Assembly (NCBI GenBank): GCA_002422395.1
Contig: DIUY01000006.1
Span: 1-64,000, forward strand
Reading direction: 5' to 3'
From: Methylococcaceae bacterium UBA6146
GTDB lineage: Bacteria; Pseudomonadota; Gammaproteobacteria; Methylococcales; Methylomonadaceae
DNA length: 64,000 bases
Shown here: in pieces, positions 26,691 through 35,672 of the stretch
Position numbering within the stretch: position 1 is the first letter of the stretch
Layout of the letters: each line of letters opens with the position of its first letter
Translations under genes and position numbers: made by a program
Notes under the pieces: generated by a model
The model's input: the letters and a program-made list of their open reading frames with translations, nothing else
Databases searched by the model: none
What the model was told of the DNA's origin: nothing

Positions 26691-27707
26691 TTAAACATGC
26701 TCACCTGCAATATCAGTATTTATAAAAGCCATTATTTTTTCACTATCGTTAAAGTTGCCATAAGCCAAGGCCAATTTCACATAAGCCGCCTCTATTGACA
26801 TATTCCAGATCATAACCGCCCCCCGACCCACTAAAACACGGGTGCTTTGATACGCGTCATCAGATTGATGCGCAGGCGCGAGATACACGTTGATGCCAAG
26901 GGCGCCACAGTCTCCTATAAACTTGAGCAACGAATGGTTTTCGCCCCATTGATCTGAAACGCAAGCAGTCCCTGAGTGATATAGGTCATGCAAGACAGCA
27001 TCCACCCCCATCAGGTTAAACCTACCGTAATCCAAGCCCGGATAAGGCCGTATCAATAAAATGCGTTCAGAAAAACAGGCCTTAAGCAGCACGATGTTAT
27101 CGGACGGTTGGCTACCTATTTGATTAAGCAGGCAAAACCGCCCCTTGTCAAATTGCATGTGGCTTTTGCCTTGCACGCTAATAAAGTCACCGCTTAACTG
27201 CAAACAAGAAGCGAGGCGCGTGCCTTTATGCAGCTGGGTCAGTTGCTGCTGGTTGCGGTACGGCACAAACACGCCTGGCCGGTTTTCCTTAACAACAAAC
27301 TCCACCGCGCAGACAAAATTCCCCAACCCGTTAGCCTTGGGATTATCTAAGGGATAATCGCTGGACACCAACAAAATCGGCACATCCAGCGCATGAAAAT
27401 AGAAACTTATTGCCGCCGCCGTATAACTCAGGGTATCAGTGCCGTGGGTGATAATTATGCCATCGTATTGCTGCGGGCCGGCGGCTTCTATTGCCTCAAT
27501 CAGTATTTTCCAAAATGCCGGCGCTAAATTTTCGCTTAAGATGGTAATCGGCTCGATTGTGGTGAAATCAACCTGATGATGACCGCTATAGCGCTGTTTA
27601 AATTGCTGCAATAATTTAAACGGGGCAGAACCCGCCGTGTTGATAGTGCCGTCAATCGCCATAGAGCCAATAGTCCCGCCCGTAAATACAACCAAAATAT
27701 GTTTCAT
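26691..27707 (-). CDS. Asparaginase (type I-like)
   Basis: From the ATG at 27707 the product is about 338 residues. It has VVFTGGTIGS near residues 6-15 with the nucleophilic threonine and HGTDTLSYTA near 89-98 with the second catalytic Thr-Asp pair. It converts asparagine to aspartate and ammonia. No signal peptide is seen, so it is cytoplasmic. An ATG seven codons further out (27728) is also possible; I chose the inner one because MKHILV aligns with usual family starts, though neither has a strong ribosome-binding site. Confidence 0.85.
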   Translation of the reverse strand: MKHILVVFTGGTIGSMAIDGTINTAGSAPFKLLQQFKQRYSGHHQVDFTTIEPITILSENLAPAFWKILIEAIEAAGPQQYDGIIITHGTDTLSYTAAAISFYFHALDVPILLVSSDYPLDNPKANGLGNFVCAVEFVVKENRPGVFVPYRNQQQLTQLHKGTRLASCLQLSGDFISVQGKSHMQFDKGRFCLLNQIGSQPSDNIVLLKACFSERILLIRPYPGLDYGRFNLMGVDAVLHDLYHSGTACVSDQWGENHSLLKFIGDCGALGINVYLAPAHQSDDAYQSTRVLVGRGAVMIWNMSIEAAYVKLALAYGNFNDSEKIMAFINTDIAGEHV

Positions 27708-27768
27708 AGTATGATGCTTCGCTAACATTTAATTATCCAAAGAATAGCAAAGCAAACAGTGCAATAAA

Positions 27769-28266
27769 ATGAAAATATCAGTTATCGTCGCAATGGCAAG
27801 CAACCGGGCAATAGGCTTAAATGGCCAAATGCCTTGGCATTTATCAGCCGATCTTAAAAGGTTTAAACAGATAACTATGGGCGCACCCATTTTGATGGGC
27901 AGAAAAACTTATCAGTCTATCGGCAAGCCTTTACCCGGCAGGACTAACATTATCATTAGCAAAGACCCCACTTATCATCAAACCGGTTGTTTGGTTTTTA
28001 ACGACCTTGACGCCGCATTGGCAAGCGCTTGCCAAAAAGCGGAAGAAGTTTTTGTTATTGGCGGCTCGACCTTGTATGAATCCCTCCTACCACATGCCGA
28101 TACACTTTATGTAACTGAAATTAAAAAGGAATTTAAAGGCGACACTTTTTTTCCCTACTGGAACACCAGAGATTGGCTAGAGGTGGAACGGGAAGATATT
28201 GACGTCGACCCTCAGGCGGCCTTTAGCTACAGTTTTTTAAAATTCTCCAAAAAGAGAGCTACGTAA
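27769..28266 (+). CDS. folA: Dihydrofolate reductase
   Basis: The 165-residue enzyme has the full DHFR pattern: ISVIVAMASNRAIGLNGQMPWHL with the substrate-binding residues, LMGRKTYQSIGKPLPGR for NADPH and FVIGGSTLYE near residue 95. It reduces dihydrofolate to tetrahydrofolate for one-carbon metabolism. It is divergent from the asparaginase gene. Length and motifs match chromosomal FolA rather than plasmid-borne trimethoprim-resistant forms. Confidence 0.95.
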   Translation: MKISVIVAMASNRAIGLNGQMPWHLSADLKRFKQITMGAPILMGRKTYQSIGKPLPGRTNIIISKDPTYHQTGCLVFNDLDAALASACQKAEEVFVIGGSTLYESLLPHADTLYVTEIKKEFKGDTFFPYWNTRDWLEVEREDIDVDPQAAFSYSFLKFSKKRAT

Positions 28267-28370
28267 CAGCTAATCAAGAACCGCAAAAACTAACAAAAAA
28301 ATAATGAAAACAGTTAAAATGCTAGGATTTAACGATAATCCTGTAACAAAGCAACAGCTTGGTAGCTATC

Positions 28371-29459
28371 ATGCAAACAAAATACAACACTGATGATTTG
28401 AGAATTTGTGAGATTAAAGAAGTTATTGCGCCGATTCAGGTTCACGATGAAATACCCATTAGCGAAGTGGCAGCACAAACCACACTGCAAGCAAGAGCGG
28501 CCATTCATAACATATTGACTGGCCAGGATGACCGCTTGCTGGTTGTGGTAGGCCCTTGCTCCATTCATGACCCCGAAGCCGCCAAAGAGTATGCCCAGCT
28601 TTTGAAAACAGCTAAAGACGAATTATCAGGCGACTTATTAATAGTCATGCGGGTTTATTTTGAGAAACCACGCACCACCGTGGGCTGGAAAGGCCTGATT
28701 AACGACCCCGACCTAGACTCCAGCTTTAATATCAACAAAGGCTTGCGCGTTGCCAGACGGCTATTGCTGGATGTCAACGAATTAGGCGTTCCCGCAGCGA
28801 CCGAATACTTGGATTTGATTTCCCCCCAATATATTTCTGACCTGATCGCTTGGGGCGCAATTGGCGCAAGAACCACTGAAAGCCAAGGGCATCGTGAACT
28901 GGCGTCGGGTGTCTCTTGTCCAATCGGCTTTAAAAATTCGACTGACGGCACCATAAAAATTGCCATTGATGCAATAGGCGCGGCCATGAGCCCGCACCAC
29001 TTTTTATCGCTGACCAAAGCCGGCCATTCCGCGATTTTCTCAACGACCGGCAATGAAGATGTGCATATTATTTTGCGGGGCGGCAATGACCGCCCCAATT
29101 ATGATGCCGTCAGTGTTGAGCAAGTCGCAGAAGGCCTGAAAAAAGCCGACTTAAAAGCTAACATCATGATTGATTTCAGCCATGCCAATAGCTTAAAGCA
29201 ATGCCAACGCCAACTAATCGTTGGCGAAGATGTGGGGGGGCAAATCGCTAACGGTGATCACCGGATCATGGGCGTCATGATTGAAAGCCATCTTAAAGCC
29301 GGCAGCCAAAAAGTTATTGAGGGCAAACCCTTAGTTTATGGGCAAAGCATCACCGATGCCTGCCTATCATGGGATGACACCTTGCCGCTACTAAGGAATT
29401 TGGCCCGTGCCGTGCAAAAACGCAGAACTGTAGATACCAGCCGGAGTTTGACACTATGA
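28371..29459 (+). CDS. aroG: 3-deoxy-7-phosphoheptulonate (DAHP) synthase, class I
   Basis: From the ATG at 28371 the product is 362 residues; a frame extension to 28359 would start at TTG. It condenses phosphoenolpyruvate with erythrose 4-phosphate, the first step of aromatic amino acid synthesis. VVVGPCSIHDP, RVYFEKPRTTVGWKG, and SHANSLKQ with GVMIESHL are the class I signatures. Which aromatic amino acid inhibits it cannot be read here, so the AroG name means the AroF/G/H family. It overlaps the next gene by 4 bp (ATGA). Confidence 0.92.
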   Translation: MQTKYNTDDLRICEIKEVIAPIQVHDEIPISEVAAQTTLQARAAIHNILTGQDDRLLVVVGPCSIHDPEAAKEYAQLLKTAKDELSGDLLIVMRVYFEKPRTTVGWKGLINDPDLDSSFNINKGLRVARRLLLDVNELGVPAATEYLDLISPQYISDLIAWGAIGARTTESQGHRELASGVSCPIGFKNSTDGTIKIAIDAIGAAMSPHHFLSLTKAGHSAIFSTTGNEDVHIILRGGNDRPNYDAVSVEQVAEGLKKADLKANIMIDFSHANSLKQCQRQLIVGEDVGGQIANGDHRIMGVMIESHLKAGSQKVIEGKPLVYGQSITDACLSWDDTLPLLRNLARAVQKRRTVDTSRSLTL

Positions 29460-30433
29460 TCATTTTCGTCAATGGTGAGCCGCGCGAATGTGCAGCGGAC
29501 AGCCATGTTGCCGATTTAATTGCCGAATTGGGCTTAACGGGCAAAAAGATTGCCGTCGAACTGAACAAAGAAATATTGCCCTTTAACCAATACGGAACAC
29601 AAGCGTTACAAGCGTCTGACCGGGTGGAAATAGTCCATGCCATTGGCGGTGGCCAGGATGATTCTTTCCTTATCGCAGGCGTTGCTTATCATTCACGGTT
29701 GCTGGTCGGCACCGGCAAATATAAAGACTTGGAAGAAACCCGTTTGGCCATTGAAGCCAGTGGCGCGGAAATTGTCACGGTGGCAATCCGGCGCACCAAT
29801 ATTGGCCAAAATCCCGGCGAACCTAATTTGCTGGAAGTCATTTCGCCCGACAAATACACCATCTTACCCAACACTGCCGGCTGTTACACCGCCGACGAAG
29901 CCGTGCGGACTTGTCGGCTGGCCAGGGAATTGTTGGGGGGGCATAAGCTGGTAAAACTGGAAGTGTTAGCCGACCAAAAAACCTTGTTTCCTGATGTGGC
30001 AGAAACGTTCATAGCGGCAGAATTGCTGGTGAAAGACGGCTTTGATGTCATGGTGTATACCAACGATGACCCAATTGCCGCCAAACGATTGGAAGACATA
30101 GGCTGCGTCGCAGTTATGCCACTTGCCGCACCCATTGGTTCCGGCTTAGGTATCCGTAACCCCTACAACATTTTAATGATTGTCGAAAACGCCAACGTGC
30201 CAATATTGGTCGATGCGGGGGTTGGCACCGCCTCTGATGCTGCAATTGCGATGGAATTAGGTTGTGCTGGCGTGTTAATGAATACGGCCATTGCCGCAGC
30301 AAAAAATCCTATCTTAATGGCCTCGGCAATGAAAAAGGGCATCGAAGCAGGCCGAGAAGCTTTTTTAGCCGGACGCATGCCCAGAAAACGCTTTGCATCC
30401 GCCTCATCGCCCATAGACGGCCTGTTCTTCTGA
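29456..30433 (+). CDS. thiSG: Fused sulfur carrier ThiS and thiazole synthase ThiG
   Basis: The 325-residue protein joins ThiS (about residues 1-66, from MIIFVNGEPRE to the HAIGGG end) to ThiG (about 70-325). ThiG shows the KYKDLEET start, the VTVAIRR stretch, PNTAGCYTADEAVRT, KLEVLAD with the catalytic lysine, and VDAGVGTASDA. ThiG makes the thiazole of thiamine from deoxyxylulose phosphate, glycine imine and ThiS thiocarboxylate. In the fusion, the Gly-Gly that must be activated is followed directly by Gln-Asp-Asp rather than a free end. A bifunctional family of this layout is known. The gene is coupled to aroG. Confidence 0.92.
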   Translation: MIIFVNGEPRECAADSHVADLIAELGLTGKKIAVELNKEILPFNQYGTQALQASDRVEIVHAIGGGQDDSFLIAGVAYHSRLLVGTGKYKDLEETRLAIEASGAEIVTVAIRRTNIGQNPGEPNLLEVISPDKYTILPNTAGCYTADEAVRTCRLARELLGGHKLVKLEVLADQKTLFPDVAETFIAAELLVKDGFDVMVYTNDDPIAAKRLEDIGCVAVMPLAAPIGSGLGIRNPYNILMIVENANVPILVDAGVGTASDAAIAMELGCAGVLMNTAIAAAKNPILMASAMKKGIEAGREAFLAGRMPRKRFASASSPIDGLFF

Positions 30434-30460
30434 CACCCATACCCCCCCAACATACCTGTA

Positions 30461-30486
30461 GAGACGCGCCAAGCGCCGCGCGTCTC
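30461..30486. repeat. GC-rich palindrome between thiSG and trmB
   Basis: GAGACGCGC / GCGCGTCTC arms with an 8-nt loop. It has the look of a common extragenic palindrome, with no T-run after it. Confidence 0.5.
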
Positions 30487-30514
30487 CCGCCATTTTTGAA
30501 TAGCACTCTCCTAT

Positions 30515-31204
30515 ATGCCGTTACCCGAAAAAACAGCCTCCTCCAGAATCCGCAGCTTTATCCGTCGTCAAGGGCGGCTAACCACAGGCCAGCAGTTTGC
30601 ATTGGACAATCACTGGAACACCTATTGTCTTGACCCTAAAGCAGAGTGCGACTTTACTGCGCTATTTGGCCGCAATGCCCCATTGATTGTTGAAATTGGT
30701 TTTGGCAACGGTGAAAGCCTGGCAAAAATGGCGGCGGCCAATCCTGACACCGATTATATTGGTATAGAAGTGCATAAACCGGGTGTTGGGCATTTAATGA
30801 TGCTACTTGACCAGCAAGCGCTGAGTAATGTCAGGATTTATTGTCACGACGCCATCGAGATTTTGGAACAAAAAATACCGGACAACAGTTTGGCTGGTGT
30901 GCATTTGTTTTTCCCTGACCCTTGGCCAAAGAAAAAACACCATAAACGCCGAATCGTTAGCCTTAGTTTTGTCGAGTTATTAGCCAAGAAATTAACGTCA
31001 GAGGGCTACTTCCATGCAGCAACCGATTGGCAAAATTACGCGCAAGCGATGTTAAAGGTTTTATCGGCAGAAAATATTCTGACCAATACCAGCGCCACGG
31101 GGGATTATTGTTTGCGGCCCGAATACCGGCCGCTGACGAAGTTTGAACAACGCGGCATACGTTTGGGCCACGGGGTCTGGGATTTGATTTTTAAGAAAGC
31201 TTAA
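30515..31204 (+). CDS. trmB: tRNA (guanine-N7-)-methyltransferase TrmB
   Basis: The 229-residue enzyme methylates G46 in the tRNA variable loop. It has the SAM-binding VEIGFGNGESLAKMA (about residues 56-70), the acidic GIEVHKPGVG, HDAIEIL and LFFPDPWPKKKHHKRR (about 131-146), which is the TrmB hallmark, and a C-terminal TKFEQRG. It follows thiSG after about 80 bp, then a MITE-like element lies just after the stop. Confidence 0.95.
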   Translation: MPLPEKTASSRIRSFIRRQGRLTTGQQFALDNHWNTYCLDPKAECDFTALFGRNAPLIVEIGFGNGESLAKMAAANPDTDYIGIEVHKPGVGHLMMLLDQQALSNVRIYCHDAIEILEQKIPDNSLAGVHLFFPDPWPKKKHHKRRIVSLSFVELLAKKLTSEGYFHAATDWQNYAQAMLKVLSAENILTNTSATGDYCLRPEYRPLTKFEQRGIRLGHGVWDLIFKKA

Positions 31205-31217
31205 TGTTAAAAAAGCC

Positions 31218-31306
31218 GGTGGGTAAAAATGGTAATGATATTTTGGAATCAAAAAACATATTTTTGGCTTCGCTGTCACTTAAACATTTGAATGTTTACC
31301 ACTACC
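31218..31306. mobile_element. MITE-like element, copy B (with flanking direct repeat)
   Basis: This 89-bp element is the inverted counterpart of 14316-14407, with the same inverted ends. It is flanked on both sides by the exact 9-mer AAAAAAGCC (31209-31217 and 31307-31315). It starts 13 bp after the trmB stop and may supply part of the 3' end region of the convergent dynamin gene. Confidence 0.82.
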
Positions 31307-31368
31307 AAAAAAGCCAATAAACGTAACAAACCATCTGTTTCGTTTATTGGCTTAACCGTTGCTTTGGG

Positions 31369-33309
31369 CTATGGATTATCTAATGAATATGCGTCTAACT
31401 GCATCGCCTTAATCATCACAGCAAGCTCGTCGCGCTGTTGCTTCAGCGGCCCCAATTCCGCTTCAAGGGCGGCAATGTTTTCAGCCACGCTGCCTTTTGA
31501 GTCGTTAATCTTTCTTAGCATTTGCAAACGGCCTTCAATCTGCTTCTTGCGCTCTTTAATCTGATGCATTAACGGTGTCAACGCGCCATTACTCCAAGTT
31601 ATTGCATCAGTATGGGCTTGCATAATGACATCTTTAGCTTTGGAAATTAAAGTATTATAAAGCTTGGTGACCACAATATGCTGTTCCGTCATGGTCACTT
31701 TAGCACTGGACCGGAAAGCCTCGCCCTCATCAAAAATCTCTTCCAATTCAATCTGATATTGCTTAATGGAAAATAATTGCGGCTCAATTCCGGTAAAGCC
31801 ATATTCGTCCCTGAATTTCTTGTGTATTGCCATCACAAGGCGGCGTGTTTCGTTGGTGATGTCGATGGAATTTTGTAAAAAATCACGCAAATCATCAAAT
31901 AACTTCCGTATATTTTGTTTCATGCCATAAGTGGTCAGACTTTTTGAAATCTCATGCCTAGCATTTTCTAGGACGGAATCGACCCTGTCCTCCGCAAATG
32001 AGTCAATAAGCATTTTCGCCTGAACAATAAAAACCCGACGGCTGGCCTGAAAATTTTCAACATTGGCCAAATACTGGTTTTGTTTGTCACGAGTTTCGGC
32101 CATTAACTTGCCGGTCATGTCCTGATTATGAAAATCGACTTTCTTGAATTCCTCAAGCTGCTCCTCAGCATGGCGCAATGACGAACCAATTAAATTAAAC
32201 GAGCCATTAACCAAAACTCCAACATCACGCACCACAGTGTCCATCATAATGTTGCGTTTCTGTTTTAATATATCAACAGCAAGGTAATTTTCTAACGGTG
32301 GCAACAAACTTCTTTCAAGCAGTTCAGCATCGCCTTTTACTTTAGCCAACAATGCTTGTTTGGCTGAGACAGGGAAAATTGAGTTTTCGTTTATTTTTAG
32401 AATAGCCGCGGAAGCTTTGATCTGCGATTTGATGGAAGCGTCATAGGTGTTGGTTCCGGCCAGATCGTCCCACATGGCATCAATCTTATTCATGACCACG
32501 GCTAAACCTTGAGTCTTGCCGCTACGGGCACGGCTAATATGCGTCAACCATATCTCCAAGTCGCTTTTAGTGACCCCGGTATCTGCCGCCAGTATGAAAA
32601 AAATGGCTTGGGCGCTAGGCAACAAGCTTAGTGTCAACTCTGGCTCAGAACCTAACGCATTCAAACCAGGCGTGTCAATAATCGCCAACCCTTCTTTTAA
32701 CAACGGATGCGGAAAGCTGATGAGCGCATGACGCCAACAAGGTATCTCCACCTGTTGAGGGACACTGACCCCCCGTGCAATGGCATCTTGCTCATCCCAT
32801 AAACCAAGCTTATCGGCATACTCCCGGCCAACCATTTTAGTGGCAATAAGCTCCTTAAACACACCCTGCATTTGCGCGGGCGAATCGCAATCCAAATCAA
32901 ATCGGGACCACCGCTCAGGATGCTGTTTTAATTCGGCTAGAGAAATATCTTCAAGACGGCTATCAATATCCAATAATTGGACATAACTGCCGCCTTTTTC
33001 ATCATAAAAGATTTCGGTCGGCGACATCGTAGTCCGCCCAGGCGAAGACGGCAGCAACCTTACGCCGGTTTCGGCAAAAAACATGGCATTAATCAGCTCA
33101 GTCTTACCGCGTGAAAATTCAGCAACAAACGCTAGGGTAATGCGGTCATTTTGAAGATCGGTAAGAATATTTAAAATGCTATTAGTGCTGTGCGCATCAT
33201 TCAAACCATAGCGGTTGAGCCATTGGTGGTACATTTCTATGGATTGTATTAAATTTGCACGCCACAACGAATATTCGTGCATTTTTTCTTTAAATTCCAA
33301 GTTCCTCAT
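31369..33309 (-). CDS. Bacterial dynamin-like GTPase
   Basis: The 646-residue protein has an N-terminal GTPase domain. The P-loop is AEFSRGKTE (about residues 62-70, with Ala at the first Gly position, as often in this group), switch I SPGRTTMSPTE near 89-99, G3 IDTPGLNALG near 212-221 and G4 MNKID near 273-277. Long helical segments with coiled coils (about 385-480 and 560-640) form the neck and trunk. Such proteins bind or remodel membranes, and some members are linked to phage defence or membrane stress. It stands alone between trmB and pyrE; its role here is unknown. Confidence 0.82.
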   Translation of the reverse strand: MRNLEFKEKMHEYSLWRANLIQSIEMYHQWLNRYGLNDAHSTNSILNILTDLQNDRITLAFVAEFSRGKTELINAMFFAETGVRLLPSSPGRTTMSPTEIFYDEKGGSYVQLLDIDSRLEDISLAELKQHPERWSRFDLDCDSPAQMQGVFKELIATKMVGREYADKLGLWDEQDAIARGVSVPQQVEIPCWRHALISFPHPLLKEGLAIIDTPGLNALGSEPELTLSLLPSAQAIFFILAADTGVTKSDLEIWLTHISRARSGKTQGLAVVMNKIDAMWDDLAGTNTYDASIKSQIKASAAILKINENSIFPVSAKQALLAKVKGDAELLERSLLPPLENYLAVDILKQKRNIMMDTVVRDVGVLVNGSFNLIGSSLRHAEEQLEEFKKVDFHNQDMTGKLMAETRDKQNQYLANVENFQASRRVFIVQAKMLIDSFAEDRVDSVLENARHEISKSLTTYGMKQNIRKLFDDLRDFLQNSIDITNETRRLVMAIHKKFRDEYGFTGIEPQLFSIKQYQIELEEIFDEGEAFRSSAKVTMTEQHIVVTKLYNTLISKAKDVIMQAHTDAITWSNGALTPLMHQIKERKKQIEGRLQMLRKINDSKGSVAENIAALEAELGPLKQQRDELAVMIKAMQLDAYSLDNP

Positions 33310-33418
33310 GGCAAGCCTTTTGTTAATAGCACTTTTAAAGTAAATCGATTGTCGGGTAATTGTAGTTTATATCTTGATAACTGCTAGATTAACGCGCGTT
33401 ATTTTTGAAAAAACCACA

Positions 33419-34057
33419 TTAAATTCCATAGCGATGCTGATAGTCTGCTATCGCGTTTATTTCAGCATTGGCCCCGATCTCTGTTAAATAGTCAATAATA
33501 GTCGTTAACGATATTATGGAAACGACCGGCATGGCAAAGCGCTCAACAACTTCCTGAATAGCGGAAACAGCACCTTGCCCTTTTTCTTGCCTATCTAATG
33601 CACAAATAACTCCTGCGGGGGTTGCCTGCGCTTTTTTTATGGCCTCAACAGACTCCCTGACCGATGTGCCGGCTGAAATCACATCATCGACAATAACCAC
33701 ATTGCCTTGTAACTGCGCCCCCACCAGCACACCTCCTTCACCATGATCTTTGGCTTCTTTACGGTTAAATGCGAAAGGCATGTCGTGCCCCGTCATTTGC
33801 GCGTAAGCAATGGCAGTGGCGCTCACTAGGGGGATCCCTTTGTAAGCCGGGCCGAAAAGAATGTCTGCTTTAATGCCGGACTGCTGTAATGTCTGGGCAT
33901 AAAACCACCCTAATTTGCCCAATTTGGCACCCGTATCAAATAACCCCGTATTAAAAAAATAGGGGCTGGTGCGGCCCGATTTCAATACGAACCCACCAAA
34001 TTTTAATACGCCACACTCCAGGGCGAAGGCAATAAAGTCTCTTTGATAATCAAGCAT
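33419..34057 (-). CDS. pyrE: Orotate phosphoribosyltransferase
   Basis: From the ATG at 34057 the product is 212 residues, as in E. coli PyrE (213). A longer frame to 34141 would need a TTG start and adds 28 unlike residues. It has LKSGRTSPYFFNTGLF near the N-terminus, FGPAYKGIPL, FNRKEAKDHGEGG (flexible catalytic loop) and the PRPP-binding VVIVDDVISAGTSVRES. It makes OMP in pyrimidine synthesis. I see no clear attenuator upstream. Confidence 0.94.
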   Translation of the reverse strand: MLDYQRDFIAFALECGVLKFGGFVLKSGRTSPYFFNTGLFDTGAKLGKLGWFYAQTLQQSGIKADILFGPAYKGIPLVSATAIAYAQMTGHDMPFAFNRKEAKDHGEGGVLVGAQLQGNVVIVDDVISAGTSVRESVEAIKKAQATPAGVICALDRQEKGQGAVSAIQEVVERFAMPVVSIISLTTIIDYLTEIGANAEINAIADYQHRYGI

Positions 34058-34361
34058 AAAGTAGGATAAATTGATAAGTGAAGATTTTTGATTACAAGCC
34101 CGAAAATATTGAAACAATACCCAGGTTATTTTTAACGCCAAGCAATCTCAAACACACGCATATTCTGTACCAGAACAAAACATTATCCCCAGATAACCTC
34201 TAAAAATTACAATCTATTGATATTTTTATCAGTTTTAGATTAAGCAAAGTTGCTGCCATATCTATAACAGGTGACCAATCTGATAAGATAGTGACAAAAA
34301 AAAGCAACTAATCACAAATTATGTCCGGCCTGTTTATGGGTCTTATGCGTGGTTTTATCAG

Positions 34362-35495
34362 TTAATGCACGAATTTTTCCAGGATGCTGTCAAGAAAATC
34401 CCAACCCTGCGCTGAACAAACATAATGGTGGCCCTGATAAGCAACTAAGCCCTGATCCAAACAGGTTGATAACATGGGTTCCAACGTGTCGGGCGCAAGG
34501 CCGGTTGCTGATTGGTAAGCCGCCAGGGTAAAACCCCGCTTAAGGCGGAGATGGTTCATAACAAATTCCAAAGGCAAATCGTCAGCAGAAATGGCCTTGG
34601 CACCGCCTTGTTTATGGGTATTGTTTAAATAGAGTTCGGGGCTTTTAGGTTTAAACGTGCGGACGATACGATGCGGCAACACTTGGGTGATTTTTCCATG
34701 CGCACCCGCGCCTATCCCTAAATAATCGCCAAACTGCCAGTAATTTAGGTTATGGGCACATTGGCAGCCCGGCTGGCTATAGGCTGAAACCTCATACTGC
34801 TGATAGCCATAGTCCGCCAAAAGCGCTTGGGCTTTTTGTTGGGCAAGAAAAATTGCCTCATCATTGGGCAATTTAGGGGGGAACTTATGAAAATAAGTGT
34901 TTGGCTCCAGCGTCAATTGGTAGTAAGAAATATGCTTAGGCTGAAGGCGGATGGCCGTTTCTATATCGTGCCTGCCACTGTCGGGCGTTGCCTCAGGCAA
35001 GCCGAACATTAAATCGATATTGAAATTATCAAAGCCTGCCTGATGCGCAATCTCGGCGGCACGGATCGCCTCTGCCGCAGAATGTACCCGTCCAAGCCGT
35101 TTTAGCAACGGGCCATTAAAGCTTTGCACACCAATAGACAGCCGATTAATCCCCAATGCCCTGAATTCCGCAAACTTTTGGCTTTCAAACGTGCCAGGAT
35201 TCGCTTCCAGCGTAATCTCCAACCCTTCTTGCAGCTCAATCTGTTGGCCGATGCCATGCAACAGGCGGCTAATAGAGTCAGGTGAAAACAGGCTAGGCGT
35301 CCCCCCGCCAATAAAAATACTGGTTATCGGACGGGTGACGTCATATAACCAAATATCCTTGGCCAAATCCCTCAACAAGGCATTGATGTAGGCGGTTTCG
35401 GGCGTGTCGGCTTTGATGGCATGCGAGTTAAAATCGCAATAAGGGCATTTTTTTATGCACCAAGGGATATGTATGTAAAGGCTGAGTGGCTGCAA
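34362..35495 (-). CDS. hemW: HemW heme chaperone / radical-SAM coproporphyrinogen oxidase-like protein
   Basis: The 377-residue protein has the radical-SAM cluster CIKKCPYC (about residues 12-19) with the FNSHA that follows, a GGGTPS stretch near 66, EANPGTF near 99 and the HemW C-terminal domain (LRLKRGF). HemW, unlike HemN, lacks oxidase activity and is thought to deliver heme to respiratory enzymes. No N-terminal extension with the extra HemN cysteine is seen. The gene stands alone. The older name in annotations is coproporphyrinogen III oxidase. Confidence 0.9.
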   Translation of the reverse strand: MQPLSLYIHIPWCIKKCPYCDFNSHAIKADTPETAYINALLRDLAKDIWLYDVTRPITSIFIGGGTPSLFSPDSISRLLHGIGQQIELQEGLEITLEANPGTFESQKFAEFRALGINRLSIGVQSFNGPLLKRLGRVHSAAEAIRAAEIAHQAGFDNFNIDLMFGLPEATPDSGRHDIETAIRLQPKHISYYQLTLEPNTYFHKFPPKLPNDEAIFLAQQKAQALLADYGYQQYEVSAYSQPGCQCAHNLNYWQFGDYLGIGAGAHGKITQVLPHRIVRTFKPKSPELYLNNTHKQGGAKAISADDLPLEFVMNHLRLKRGFTLAAYQSATGLAPDTLEPMLSTCLDQGLVAYQGHHYVCSAQGWDFLDSILEKFVH

Positions 35496-35672
35496 GGCGT
35501 TTAAAAGGGTAGCTTAAAAGGCCAGCAGTTTAGCATTAATGGCGTTGGACGTGGTCTTTGTCTGTGGGCGTTGTCTAACTCTAATTATTAGGGTTAAAAC
35601 CCGCCCACACACCAACTATTTGATACTTTGCGCTGTGGCCTGCCCTGCGTTTAAAACAGGCCCAAAAGCAAA

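Noticed and set aside
29300..29456. TPP riboswitch before the ThiSG gene
   Set aside because: The gene overlaps aroG by 4 bp, so there is no leader, and no THI-box-like sequence was seen.
33419..34141. Longer pyrE starting at 34141
   Set aside because: It would need a TTG start and adds 28 residues not typical of PyrE; the ATG at 34057 gives the usual length.
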